Part shown: positions 1 to 8,483 of the stretch, piece after piece | Position numbering within the stretch: position 1 is the stretch's first letter | Layout: every line of letters begins with the position of its first letter | NCBI GenBank assembly: GCA_964510955.1 | Contig: CAZEDW010000042.1 | Span: forward strand, 1-33,856 | Reading direction: 5' to 3' | DNA length: 33,856 nt | Source of the DNA: JAFLCM01 sp964510955 | GTDB lineage: Bacteria > Planctomycetota > Phycisphaerae > Phycisphaerales > UBA1924 | The notes under the pieces: model-generated | Seen by the model: only the letters and a program-made list of their open reading frames with translations | Told to the model about the DNA's origin: nothing | Database searches by the model: none | Made by a program: the position numbers and the translations under genes

Positions 1-1
1 T

Positions 2-469
2 GCTCACTCATCTGCCTCAGAACCCTCAACAACGCATAGTGTTAGAGGCTCTAAGTGGGGACTCGCGGCAGTGTACTACAAGCTTATCCGGGCTGAGATC
101 GAGCGCGCGCTGTCCGACCGCAACGGCTCGGCGGATCCTGCGGACAAGTTGATGTTCCGGCAGTGTTTCCACTTCCGTTACACGGATTCGACGCGGATGC
201 TCACCGTTGGCGGCGTGCTTCTCAACGCTGCAGACGCATCAACGCTTGGGCCCGATCCCTTCGCAGGGCTGCCATTCATTCAAAAAGCTGAGGACGCCAT
301 CGAAATCAAACCGCCAGTGCTCACTGGGCGCGAGGTTCGACATTTGAGCCAACTCTTTCCCCACGAAGAAGAGAAGACCGAGGCGCTTGAATGGCTCGAC
401 GCTGAAGAGATTGAGAACTTCCGGCAGGTATATCGGTATTACCCGGTCTACGCCGAATCCGAGCTTTGA
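2..469 (+). CDS. 3' part of an unrecognised protein (start probably outside window)
   Basis: The reading frame is open from base 2, with no stop before the TGA at 467-469. A GTG at 71 is the first conventional start, but it has no Shine-Dalgarno sequence. The residues before it (ending WGLAAVYYKLIRAEIERAL) look like a continuous helix, so I infer that this is the C-terminal part of a longer protein. The visible part is acidic at its end and contains FRYTDSTRMLTVGGVLL, followed by a stretch rich in Glu and Leu. I do not recognise the family and see no membrane segment. GC content is somewhat lower than in the following genes. The nearest gene downstream, accC, is convergent, so there is no operon context. 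Confidence 0.55.
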   Translation, partial: AHSSASEPSTTHSVRGSKWGLAAVYYKLIRAEIERALSDRNGSADPADKLMFRQCFHFRYTDSTRMLTVGGVLLNAADASTLGPDPFAGLPFIQKAEDAIEIKPPVLTGREVRHLSQLFPHEEEKTEALEWLDAEEIENFRQVYRYYPVYAESEL

Positions 470-642
470 CGAATTTGGTATCTTTCCCCGCGAAGCGGAG
501 CGCGTGCGTCGCCACGTGACTCCATTCTACGCATCCTTTTCGTCCGGGTGTTGACCCAGCGGAGCATGTTGATCGCGGCCTTGCCCTGCCGACAGCACGG
601 AAATACCTGAATAGCTTTAGATGACACACATTATCATCGCCC
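470..642. other. Convergent intergenic gap, no gene seen
   Basis: This 173-base gap lies between the convergent 3' ends of the first gene and accC. It has runs such as CCCCGCGAAGCGGAG that could form a weak hairpin near 488-500. I see no clear U-run terminator and no convincing ORF. A minus-strand frame crossing 321-629 overlaps the first gene and looks like a shadow. Confidence 0.5.
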
Positions 643-1998
<1,356 letters not shown>

Positions 1999-2002
1999 GG
2001 GG

Positions 2003-2171
2003 GAGGCACTGGGCACTGGGCACTGGGCACGAGGGGGGAGGGAAGTGGGGACCGGGCCTTACGGAACTTAGGCTGGGGGCGGCGGTTTGCTCGCGGCGTG
2101 CATTGCTGTGGACGCAATGCCGTTTCGTGTGCTCTCCCCTCCAGTGCCCGGTGCCCAGTGCCCAGTGCCTC
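2003..2171. repeat. Inverted repeat of 7-bp units filling the accB-accC spacer
   Basis: The left arm at 2003-2030 is a tandem of the heptamer CACTGGG. The right arm at 2144-2171 is its reverse complement, with about one mismatch in 28, and the similarity fades outward into G-rich sequence. The right arm abuts the accB stop codon, and the left arm ends a few bases before the accC ATG. Nested inside is a perfect 7-bp hairpin, GCATTGC/GCAATGC, at 2100-2120. In an accB-accC transcript this would fold into a long stem. Confidence 0.85.
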
Positions 2172-2642
2172 TCACGATAGTCTCACGAGGAACAGCTTCT
2201 GGCCGTACTCGACCGGGTCGCCGTTCTTCACCAGCACCCGCTCGATGGTGCCGGAGCACTCGGCCTTGATCTCGCTGAAGACCTTCATGGCCTCGACGAT
2301 GCAGACCACGCTGTCGGGGCCGACGTTGGTGCCGGCGGAGGCAAAGGGCGGGCTCTCGGGGTCGCTGGCGGCGTAGAAGGTGCCGACCATCGGCGAGACG
2401 ATCGCGTGCAGACCGGATTCGTCGTCGGCTCCCCCCGGGGCGCCGGCGCCCGCGGGTGCGGCGGCGGGCGCGGCGTGGGCGTGATGCACCATCGGCGGGG
2501 CGTACGCCATCGGAGCGCCGGCGACCGGGGCGTAGCCGCGCTTGACCACGACCGTCTCTTGCTCGTCACGAAGGTCAAGCTCCGACAGGTCGTTCTCGAC
2601 CATGAGCTTGACCAGTTCCTTGAGTTTGCGGATGTCGATCAC
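2172..2642 (-). CDS. accB: Biotin carboxyl carrier protein of acetyl-CoA carboxylase
   Basis: This is the small carrier that shuttles carboxyl groups on biotin between AccC and the carboxyltransferase. An N-terminal segment IDIRKLKELVKLMVENDLSE is followed by an Ala/Pro/Gly-rich linker. The biotinyl domain contains EAMKVFSEI, whose lysine (about residue 120) is the biotinylation site, and ends GDPVEYGQKLFLV. I chose the GTG at 2642 because GAGGA lies about 8 nt before it and homologs usually start M-(I/D)-I-R-K-L. A GTG at 2663 lacks such a site and lies inside a dispersed repeat. The protein is 156 aa, typical of the family. It sits between pepQ upstream and accC downstream. Confidence 0.95.
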   Translation of the reverse strand: MIDIRKLKELVKLMVENDLSELDLRDEQETVVVKRGYAPVAGAPMAYAPPMVHHAHAAPAAAPAGAGAPGGADDESGLHAIVSPMVGTFYAASDPESPPFASAGTNVGPDSVVCIVEAMKVFSEIKAECSGTIERVLVKNGDPVEYGQKLFLVRLS

Positions 2643-2658
2643 GTCTTCGGTCCTCAGA

Positions 2659-2693
2659 TTCACCGCGGAAGCGCGGAGGGCGCGGAGAGGGAG
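2659..2693 (+). repeat. Dispersed CGCGGAG-type repeat, copy A
   Basis: The sequence TTCACCGCGGAAGCGCGG and the following GCGCGGAGAGGGAG resemble copies at 8316-8347 (same strand) and 8443-8476 (opposite strand). It lies in the short pepQ-accB spacer. Confidence 0.6.
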
Positions 2694-2705
2694 TTGTGTC
2701 GGGCG

Positions 2706-3818
2706 TCAGAGCGTGGCCCATTTCAGAGTCTTGGGTAAGGTACACAAACCCCGGGCACCGCGCTTGGTGATCAGGGCGTCGTCCTCGATGCGGACGCCGC
2801 CGAGGCCGGGGAGGTAGATCCCCGGCTCCACCGTCACCACCATGCCCTCCTGGAGCACCGTTCCGGTGGCGGTGTGGTGCAGGCGGGGATTCTCGTGGAT
2901 GTGCAGCCCGATGCCGTGGCCCAGGCCGTGGCCGAACTGCTCGCCGTAGCCGGACTTCTTGATGATGTCGCGTGCGACCCCGTCGGCCTCGGCGCAGGTC
3001 TTGCCGGGGGCAAGGGCATCGAGGGCGGCGAGGTGGGCGTCGAGGACGATCTGATAGATCTCGGCCATGCGCGGGTGCCACTTGCCCAGGGTGAAGGTGC
3101 GGGTCATGTCAGAGCAGTACCCGGCGACGCGGGCGCCCCAGTCGATGAGCAGCGGCCTGCCCCTGGCGGTCTTGGCCGACGCCGGCGTGTAGTGGGGCTT
3201 GGAGCCGTTGGCCCCGGCGGCGACGATGGTGTCGAACGCGGGCTTGTGGCTGCCGCGCTGCTTCATCTCGAACTCGAGGCGCGCGGCGATGTGCGATTCG
3301 GACTGGCCCGGTCTGATCGTGGGCAGCGTGGCGAGCAGCGCGGCCTCCTGGATGGCGACGGCCTTCTCGATGAAGCCGACCTCGGCCTTGTCCTTGATCT
3401 GGCGGAGGGCGCTCAGAATGCCGGCGGTGCTCGTCAGGCGGCAGGGGGCCAGCAGCTTGCCGAGCCGGGCCTTGCCCGCGACGCTCATGTGCTCGCCCTG
3501 GAAGGCAAGCTCGCGGATCTTGAGCGACGCGACGAGACGGGCGACCTCCTCGGCGATGTCCCCCTTGCGCAGCGCCACCTTCGCGTAGCCCCTGAGGGTG
3601 CCGAGTTCCTCCTGGTAGCGGAAGTCGCTGATGACCCAGAGCTGGCTCTCGGTGACAAGGGCGTAGCTGTCGTCGCCGACGAACGGGGTGAGGTAGCGGA
3701 CGTCCTGCGGGCAGGTGATAAGGAGAGCGCCGAGGCTCTGAAGGGCCATCTCGCGTCGGAGGCGCGACAAGCGGGAGCGGTAGACCGGAAGCGGTGCGAA
3801 GCTGGGGAGTGCGGGCAT
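2706..3818 (-). CDS. pepQ: Xaa-Pro aminopeptidase / dipeptidase (peptidase M24B)
   Basis: This is a cytoplasmic metallopeptidase that cleaves Xaa-Pro bonds in peptides or dipeptides. The 370 aa comprise an N-terminal creatinase-like domain (about 1-140) and a pita-bread catalytic domain. Expected metal ligands are visible: Asp in LIDWGARV, Asp in CSDMTRTF, His in FGHGLGHGIGLHIHE, Glu in VEPGIY and Glu in GVRIEDDALI. The ATG at 3818 is the natural start. It is the first gene of a minus-strand run with accB and accC. This resembles the pepQ(yqhT)-efp-accB-accC neighbourhood known from other bacteria, but no efp gene lies here. Whether it acts on dipeptides (prolidase) or longer peptides cannot be told from sequence. 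Confidence 0.92.
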   Translation of the reverse strand: MPALPSFAPLPVYRSRLSRLRREMALQSLGALLITCPQDVRYLTPFVGDDSYALVTESQLWVISDFRYQEELGTLRGYAKVALRKGDIAEEVARLVASLKIRELAFQGEHMSVAGKARLGKLLAPCRLTSTAGILSALRQIKDKAEVGFIEKAVAIQEAALLATLPTIRPGQSESHIAARLEFEMKQRGSHKPAFDTIVAAGANGSKPHYTPASAKTARGRPLLIDWGARVAGYCSDMTRTFTLGKWHPRMAEIYQIVLDAHLAALDALAPGKTCAEADGVARDIIKKSGYGEQFGHGLGHGIGLHIHENPRLHHTATGTVLQEGMVVTVEPGIYLPGLGGVRIEDDALITKRGARGLCTLPKTLKWATL

Positions 3819-3892
3819 CGCGCGAGTATACGGTTGCCAGCGGGCACGCTATCGTGCGCCGGTCCGATGCCGGGGCGCAACCAGGAGCGTGT

Positions 3893-4267
3893 ATGGCGAT
3901 TCCGCGTGCGTATCTGCAGATGGCCCGCGAGCACCCCAAGCTCGTGAAGGCCTACGAGGCGCTGGGCGAAGCGTGCAAGGGCGCGGGCCCGCTCGATGCG
4001 CGGACCGTGGCGCTGGTGAAGCTCGGCGTGTCGCTCGGGGCGGCGATGGAAGGCGCCGCCCACTCGCACGCGCGCAAGGCCCTCGCCGCCGGGTGTACCC
4101 GCGAAGAGGTGCTGCACGTGGCGCACCTGTGCGCGCCCACCATCGGCTTCCCGGCGATGATGCGCGGCCGTGGATGGGTGATGGATGTGGTGGATGGCGC
4201 CGGGGCGGGCGCGGGACCAAGAAAGGCTGCCAAGCCCGCGAAACGCGCCGGGAAAGGGCGGGGATGA
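3893..4267 (+). CDS. Carboxymuconolactone decarboxylase / AhpD-like family protein
   Basis: This is a small all-helical protein of 124 aa. It starts at ATG 3893, which has AGGAG five bases upstream; earlier in-frame codons lie in the pepQ promoter region. The core reads RTVALVKLGVSLGAAMEGAAHSHARKAL, then a GCTREEVLHVAHL helix, which is the CMD fold. The paired redox cysteines (CxxC) of AhpD are absent at the active-site position, so a peroxidase-type role is not supported and the activity is unknown. The C-terminus is a Gly/Ala/Lys-rich tail. Its TGA overlaps the moeA start (ATGA), so translation is coupled and it is the first gene of the molybdenum cofactor operon. Confidence 0.85.
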   Translation: MAIPRAYLQMAREHPKLVKAYEALGEACKGAGPLDARTVALVKLGVSLGAAMEGAAHSHARKALAAGCTREEVLHVAHLCAPTIGFPAMMRGRGWVMDVVDGAGAGAGPRKAAKPAKRAGKGRG

Positions 4268-5487
4268 GCTGCGCGGCGGCTGGAGGCAGTTACGCGTTTG
4301 CGTCGCCCGGCGAGGCGGTGCGGGCGATGCGTGATCGGCTGTCGCCGGTGGGGGATGAATCGGTGCGACTGAGCGCGGCGCGGGGGCGGGTGCTGGCCCA
4401 GCGCCTCGTGACCGACCGCGATAGCCCGGCCGCGGATGTGAGCGCCATGGACGGCTGGGCGGTGCGGGCGGCGGAGGCGGGCGCCGCGCCATTGCGGGTG
4501 ACGGGGGAATCGCGGGCCGGGTTTCCGCCGCCGACCATGGCGCCGGGTGAGGCTGTTCGGATCAACACCGGGGCGATCGTTCCGAACGGGGCCGACGCCG
4601 TGGTGCCGGTGGAGCACGCGCAGGAGCGCCAAGGGCTGCTCGATCTGCGCGGGGTGCGTGTCGAATCCGGGCAGCACGTGCGCCGGATGGGCGAGAACGC
4701 GCCGAGAGGCGCGCCGGTGCTGGAGTCCGGGTCGCTGCTGACGCCGGCGGCGGTGGCCGCGGTGGCGTCGTTTCAACCGGGTGACCTGCAGGTGCGACGG
4801 CGCGTGCGGGTCGAGATCGTGGTGACGGGCGACGAGGTCGTGCACGCCGGGGATTCCGGCGGCGCGGGCGAACTCCCCGCGTGGCGTCTGCGCGACAGCC
4901 ACGGGCCGGCGCTGTCGGCCATGATGGGCTCCGCTCCGTGGGTGGAACTGGGAAGCGTGGCCCATGTGCGCGACGACGCATCCGAGCTCGAGCGGGCCTT
5001 GCGGGCGGCGCTGGAGCGGTGCGACATGCTCGTCGTCACTGGGGGCGTGTCGATGGGAGGTCACGACCTGGTGCCCGGAGCACTCGCGGCGTGCGGGGTG
5101 GAGACCGTGTTTCACCGGCTGCCGCAGCGCCCGGGCAAGCCGATGCTCGGCGGGGTGACGCGGCAGCGGCAGGCGGTGCTCGCCCTGCCGGGGAACCCCG
5201 TGTCGGCCATGGTGACGCTCCGACGGATCGGGCGCGAGGTGGCGGCTGGGCTGGCGGGCTTGAACCTCGCGCCGCCACCGATGGTGCGGCTCCCGAACGG
5301 CGGCGGAAAGACACTGGAGCTTTGGTGGCACCGGGCGGTGAGACTGGTTGAGGCGGGCATCGCCGAGCCCGGCGACGGGCGGGGCTCGGGCGACGTAGTG
5401 AGCGTGGCGGGGAGCGACGGGTTTGTGGAGATTCCGCCGCACCAGGGCGGCGAGGGGCCGTGGGCGTTTTATGCTTGGCAGTGGTAA
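4264..5487 (+). CDS. moeA: Molybdopterin molybdenumtransferase MoeA
   Basis: MoeA inserts molybdate into adenylylated molybdopterin in the last step of molybdenum cofactor synthesis. At 407 aa it is near the family norm of about 410. Visible motifs in order are SAMDGWAVRA, INTGAIVPNGADAVVPVE, VTGDEVV, LVVTGGVSMGGHDLV, QRPGKPMLGG and ALPGNPVSAM. These cover the MoCF-binding domain and the conserved loop carrying the catalytic Lys. The ATG at 4264 overlaps the preceding stop as ATGA. moaC follows after 76 bases. A less conserved C-terminal domain follows the PGNP motif, as is normal for the family. Confidence 0.95.
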   Translation: MSCAAAGGSYAFASPGEAVRAMRDRLSPVGDESVRLSAARGRVLAQRLVTDRDSPAADVSAMDGWAVRAAEAGAAPLRVTGESRAGFPPPTMAPGEAVRINTGAIVPNGADAVVPVEHAQERQGLLDLRGVRVESGQHVRRMGENAPRGAPVLESGSLLTPAAVAAVASFQPGDLQVRRRVRVEIVVTGDEVVHAGDSGGAGELPAWRLRDSHGPALSAMMGSAPWVELGSVAHVRDDASELERALRAALERCDMLVVTGGVSMGGHDLVPGALAACGVETVFHRLPQRPGKPMLGGVTRQRQAVLALPGNPVSAMVTLRRIGREVAAGLAGLNLAPPPMVRLPNGGGKTLELWWHRAVRLVEAGIAEPGDGRGSGDVVSVAGSDGFVEIPPHQGGEGPWAFYAWQW

Positions 5488-5563
5488 GCCGCTCGGCCGG
5501 CGGTGGGCGCATGGGGAACGGTGACGGGGCCGACGCGACGGATGAAAGCAATGGTGAAGACCC

Positions 5564-6091
5564 ATGGGTGATACGCGCGGAGTCAAGAAACGGCTGTCAC
5601 ACCTGGACGCGCGAGGCTCGGCGCGGATGGTGGACGTGGGGGACAAGCCGATCACCCATCGGGTAGCGGTGGCGGAGGTGTTCGTGCGGGTGTCGGCGGA
5701 CCTTGCCCGGGCGATACGGGCCGATCGGCTGGCCAAGGGAAACGTGCTGGAGACGGCGCAGCTGGCGGGGGTTCAGGCGGCCAAGCGCACCGATGAGTTG
5801 ATCCCGCTGTGCCACTCGCTGCCGCTGGATGTGGTGACGGTCGAGGCGCGACTCGTGGGGAGGCGGGTCCGCATCACCGCAACAGCCAAGACCCGGGCCC
5901 CGACAGGCGTCGAGATGGAGGCGCTGACGGCCTGCGCGGTCGCCGCGCTCACCGTGATCGACATGGGCAAGGCGCTTGATAAGGCGATGGTGATCGAGGG
6001 TCTGCGGCTGCTGGAGAAGCGGGGCGGTCGGAGCGGCGACTACCGGGCGCCGACGAAGGGGCGCGCCGGCGGCGGGGGGGGCAAACGATGA
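5564..6091 (+). CDS. moaC: Cyclic pyranopterin monophosphate synthase MoaC
   Basis: MoaC makes cyclic pyranopterin monophosphate from the MoaA product early in molybdenum cofactor synthesis. It is 175 aa. The hallmark segments are SARMVDVGDKPITHRVA near the N-terminus, AKRTDELIPLCHSLPL in the middle, GVEMEALTACAVAALT and DMGKALDKAMVI. The C-terminus is extended by a Gly/Arg/Lys-rich tail. ATG 5564 is used; the upstream in-frame region has no better start. Its stop overlaps the mog start (ATGA). moaA is not in this window. Confidence 0.95.
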   Translation: MGDTRGVKKRLSHLDARGSARMVDVGDKPITHRVAVAEVFVRVSADLARAIRADRLAKGNVLETAQLAGVQAAKRTDELIPLCHSLPLDVVTVEARLVGRRVRITATAKTRAPTGVEMEALTACAVAALTVIDMGKALDKAMVIEGLRLLEKRGGRSGDYRAPTKGRAGGGGGKR

Positions 6092-6585
6092 CCGGCCAGA
6101 TTCTCGCCGCCGTCCTGACCGTCAGCGACCGCTGCTCGCGGGGTGAGGCGGTGGACTCGTCCGGGCCGGCGGTGGAGCGTGTGCTGCGCGAAGGGATCGG
6201 CGCGACGATCGTGGCCCGCGCGTGCGTTCCCGATGAGCCGGTGAAGATCGCCGCGGCGGTGCAGGCGTGGGCGCGTCAGGCCGGCGGGATCGACCTGGTG
6301 GTGACGACGGGCGGGACCGGGCTTTCGCCGCGCGACGTGACGCCCGAGGCGGTGAAAGGGATTCTGGAGCGCGAAGCGCCGAGCCTGATGGAGCTGGCCC
6401 GTCACCGGTGCCTGGCGAAGACGCCAAAGACATTCCTTTCGCGCGGCGTGGCGGGGACGATCGGGCGGACGCTGGTGATCACGCTGCCGGGTTCGGTGCG
6501 GGGAGCGACGGAGCAGCTTGGGGCGCTCGTGGATGTTCTGGCGCACGCGATCGAGACGTTGCGCGGGGAGGTGAGGGACGGGTGA
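6088..6585 (+). CDS. mog: Molybdopterin adenylyltransferase (Mog/MoaB family)
   Basis: This enzyme activates molybdopterin by adenylylation, preparing it for metal insertion by MoeA. The 165 aa carry the MoCF-biosynthesis fold: VLTVSDRCSRGEAVDSSG at the N-terminus, VTTGGTGLSPRDVTPEA in the middle, LSRGVAGTIGRTLVITLPGS and then RGATEQL. The start overlaps the moaC stop by 4 bp. It is the last gene of the CMD-moeA-moaC-mog run. It could be called MoaB or Mog; family members are hard to separate by eye. Confidence 0.93.
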   Translation: MTGQILAAVLTVSDRCSRGEAVDSSGPAVERVLREGIGATIVARACVPDEPVKIAAAVQAWARQAGGIDLVVTTGGTGLSPRDVTPEAVKGILEREAPSLMELARHRCLAKTPKTFLSRGVAGTIGRTLVITLPGSVRGATEQLGALVDVLAHAIETLRGEVRDG

Positions 6586-6610
6586 GGGGGAGGGGCGGAG
6601 CTCAAAGCTC

Positions 6611-6644
6611 AAATGGCAAATGGCAAATGGCAAATCGCAAATTG
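6611..6644 (+). repeat. Heptanucleotide tandem repeat AAATGGC
   Basis: There are three perfect AAATGGC units, a variant AAATCGC unit and a partial unit, in the 66-base gap between the convergent mog and SDR genes. It is AT-rich against a GC-rich background. Confidence 0.85.
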
Positions 6645-6651
6645 AAGAGGG

Positions 6652-7488
6652 TCATCGGCTTCTCTTGTCGGCCATGCGCTTGGCGACGCGGCACATGCGG
6701 TCGCTGAGGCCTACCCAGCCGGTGCTGAGCGCGGCGAGCCAGCGGATGCCGAAACCGGTGAAGCCGGGCCACACCTCGGCCCTGGGGCGGCGGAGGCAGC
6801 GCACGATCCGCTCGGCCACGAATTCGGCGCTCTGCATGAACATCTCGGGCGAGTTGGAACTCAGGCCGTTCCCGCCCTTCGCCGCGACTTCGAAGAACTC
6901 GGTCCGCGTTCCCACCGGATGGATGCTCGACACCGCGATCCCCATCGGCTCCAGCTCGGCGCGCATGGCGCGGGCGAGGTGGTGCTGGGCGGCCTTGGTG
7001 GCGGTGTAGGCGCCGTAGTAGGTCATGGGGAGGCGGGCCAGGCAGCTCGAGCACCAGAGGATGTGGCCGCGCTTTTCGCGCCGCATGATCTCCATCGCCG
7101 GGCGGATGATGTTCATCGAGCCGAACAGGTTGACCTCGAACATGCGGCGGAGCTCGTCCGGCGCCGTGTCGTGCACCGGCATTTCAACGCCATACCCGGC
7201 GTTGGCGAAAACCGCGTACACGCCGCCGAATCTTGAGAGGCACAGCTTCACCGCGCGTTCACAGGCCGCGGGGTCCGCCACGTCGCACTCGACGGCCTCG
7301 GCGTCGCCGCCGAAGCTCTTAATGTCACTGACGAGCTGCGCCAACCTATCGGCGCGGCGTGCACACGCCACAACGGGCATGCCGGTCCTGGCGCACGCGA
7401 CGGCGGCGGCACGCCCGATTCCGCTGGACGCGCCCGTGATGACAATCGGGAGACCTCTGAGCGAGTTCGGGCCGCGCACGGCGCTCAA
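6652..7488 (-). CDS. Short-chain dehydrogenase/reductase
   Basis: This is an NAD(P)-dependent oxidoreductase of 278 aa with a classical SDR Rossmann fold. Visible features are VITGASSGIGRA (cofactor loop, about residues 16-27), the NAG motif in FANAGYGVE, the catalytic Ser in LWCSSCL and the catalytic pair in YGAYTATKAA. A C-terminal region with basic residues follows. The start appears to be a TTG at 7488 that overlaps the upstream gene's TGA, preceded by GAAGGTGG, so translation is coupled. An in-frame stop lies directly upstream. The substrate cannot be told. Confidence 0.88.
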   Translation of the reverse strand: MSAVRGPNSLRGLPIVITGASSGIGRAAAVACARTGMPVVACARRADRLAQLVSDIKSFGGDAEAVECDVADPAACERAVKLCLSRFGGVYAVFANAGYGVEMPVHDTAPDELRRMFEVNLFGSMNIIRPAMEIMRREKRGHILWCSSCLARLPMTYYGAYTATKAAQHHLARAMRAELEPMGIAVSSIHPVGTRTEFFEVAAKGGNGLSSNSPEMFMQSAEFVAERIVRCLRRPRAEVWPGFTGFGIRWLAALSTGWVGLSDRMCRVAKRMADKRSR

Positions 7489-8255
7489 TCACCACCTTCA
7501 CGCATCGATCGGACACCCTCGGGGAACGGGTAGCTGGGGAACACCCCGACGTGCCCGATGTTCCACATCTGCGGCGCGGGGAAAACGTCGCCGCGGAAGC
7601 CGGCCTCGTACATGGTGCGGAGGACGGCCTCGAACGTGGGGGCGACCTGCCGCTTGTGGTCCTCGTAGAGCTTGTTCGAGCGTGCGCCCAGGAAGCTGAC
7701 GCTGGCGACCGGGAGGCGGTCCTTGCGGCCGTTGAGCATCTTCGAGATGGTCTTGAAGCCCCGCGAGAGGTCGTCCATCGTGAAGTAGTCGCGCCCGTCG
7801 GGGCGGAGGATGCCCAGGATGAGGGCGCTGTCGAGGTCGAACTTGAGGATGTAGGGCTCTTTGTCCTGGGCGGCGTGGATATGGATCGCGTCGGCGAACA
7901 TCTTGGCGAAGCTCGTCACGCTGCGGGCGGTCCACTGGCTGGTATCGACGAGGTCAACAAGCTGGGCGATGATGCCGTGGCTGTTGTCCTCGGTATTGAC
8001 GCCGCAGATGACGGCGCGGTAGCGCCCGGCGAGCAGGTCCGGGAGCATCTGCTGCCCCCACATGATGCGGATGCGCCCCGCGCGGTCGTGGGTGATCGGG
8101 GCCTCGGGGAGGAGGGTGACCTTGTCGATGAACGCCGAGGCGACCATCAGGTCGTCGCCGTCGTCGTCGTAGAGGCGTGCGACGGGCTTGGGCGGCGGCG
8201 GGGGAGGGAGACGGGAGCCGTTATTGACTCTGGAGGACTTTGGAGCGGGTGCCAT
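7485..8255 (-). CDS. Unknown cytoplasmic protein
   Basis: I do not recognise this 256-aa protein. The start is ATG 8255, which has GGAG about 7 nt upstream; a GTG at 8288 has no ribosome site. After a short Pro-rich N-terminus comes an acidic YDDDGDDLMVASAF segment. A well-ordered alpha/beta-looking body follows, with GRYRAVICGVNTEDNSHGII, FDLDSALILGILRPDGRDYF and VASVSFLGARSNKLYEDHK. There is no signal peptide or membrane span. It is coupled by overlap to the downstream SDR, suggesting linked expression. It lies downstream of the AMP nucleosidase but is separated by a 228-base gap with repeats. Confidence 0.85.
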   Translation of the reverse strand: MAPAPKSSRVNNGSRLPPPPPPKPVARLYDDDGDDLMVASAFIDKVTLLPEAPITHDRAGRIRIMWGQQMLPDLLAGRYRAVICGVNTEDNSHGIIAQLVDLVDTSQWTARSVTSFAKMFADAIHIHAAQDKEPYILKFDLDSALILGILRPDGRDYFTMDDLSRGFKTISKMLNGRKDRLPVASVSFLGARSNKLYEDHKRQVAPTFEAVLRTMYEAGFRGDVFPAPQMWNIGHVGVFPSYPFPEGVRSMREGGD

Positions 8256-8315
8256 TGGGTGCTCCGTGGGGTTCGGGGAGGGACTCACTGGAGGATAGCC
8301 CGGCGGGCCGCGGTG

Positions 8316-8347
8316 TTCACCGCCGAGGCGCGGCGAGCACCGAGAGA
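8316..8347 (+). repeat. Dispersed CGCGGAG-type repeat, copy B
   Basis: TTCACCGCCGAGGCGCGGCG and the following bases match copy A (2659-2693) with substitutions. It faces copy C (8443-8476) in inverted orientation within the gap between the AMP nucleosidase and the unknown gene. Confidence 0.55.
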
Positions 8348-8442
8348 ATCATTACAAACGAGAGCGGGCGGAATCGGCATCGTCGCGGCCCGTGATCAGG
8401 CGGGACCCTGCTGGGCGCAGGTTCGTCTTCACCCGTGCCCGG

Positions 8443-8476
8443 CTCCCCTCCGCGCCCTTCGCGTCTCCGCGGTGAA
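8443..8476 (-). repeat. Dispersed CGCGGAG-type repeat, copy C
   Basis: The reverse strand reads TTCACCGCGGAGACGCGAAG then GGCGCGGAGGGGAG, close to copy A. With copy B it brackets about 95 bases. Confidence 0.6.
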
Positions 8477-8483
8477 AACCACG

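Noticed and set aside
2003..2171. CRISPR array
   Set aside because: The units are 7 bp without spacers and come in inverted arms, so this is not a CRISPR.
5542..5571. Ten-codon leader ORF overlapping the moaC start
   Set aside because: It is short, has no ribosome site and its composition is uninformative. It may be chance.
3952..5736. 594-residue minus-strand frame
   Set aside because: It is antisense to moeA and the CMD gene. The His/Arg/Pro-rich translation has no motif.
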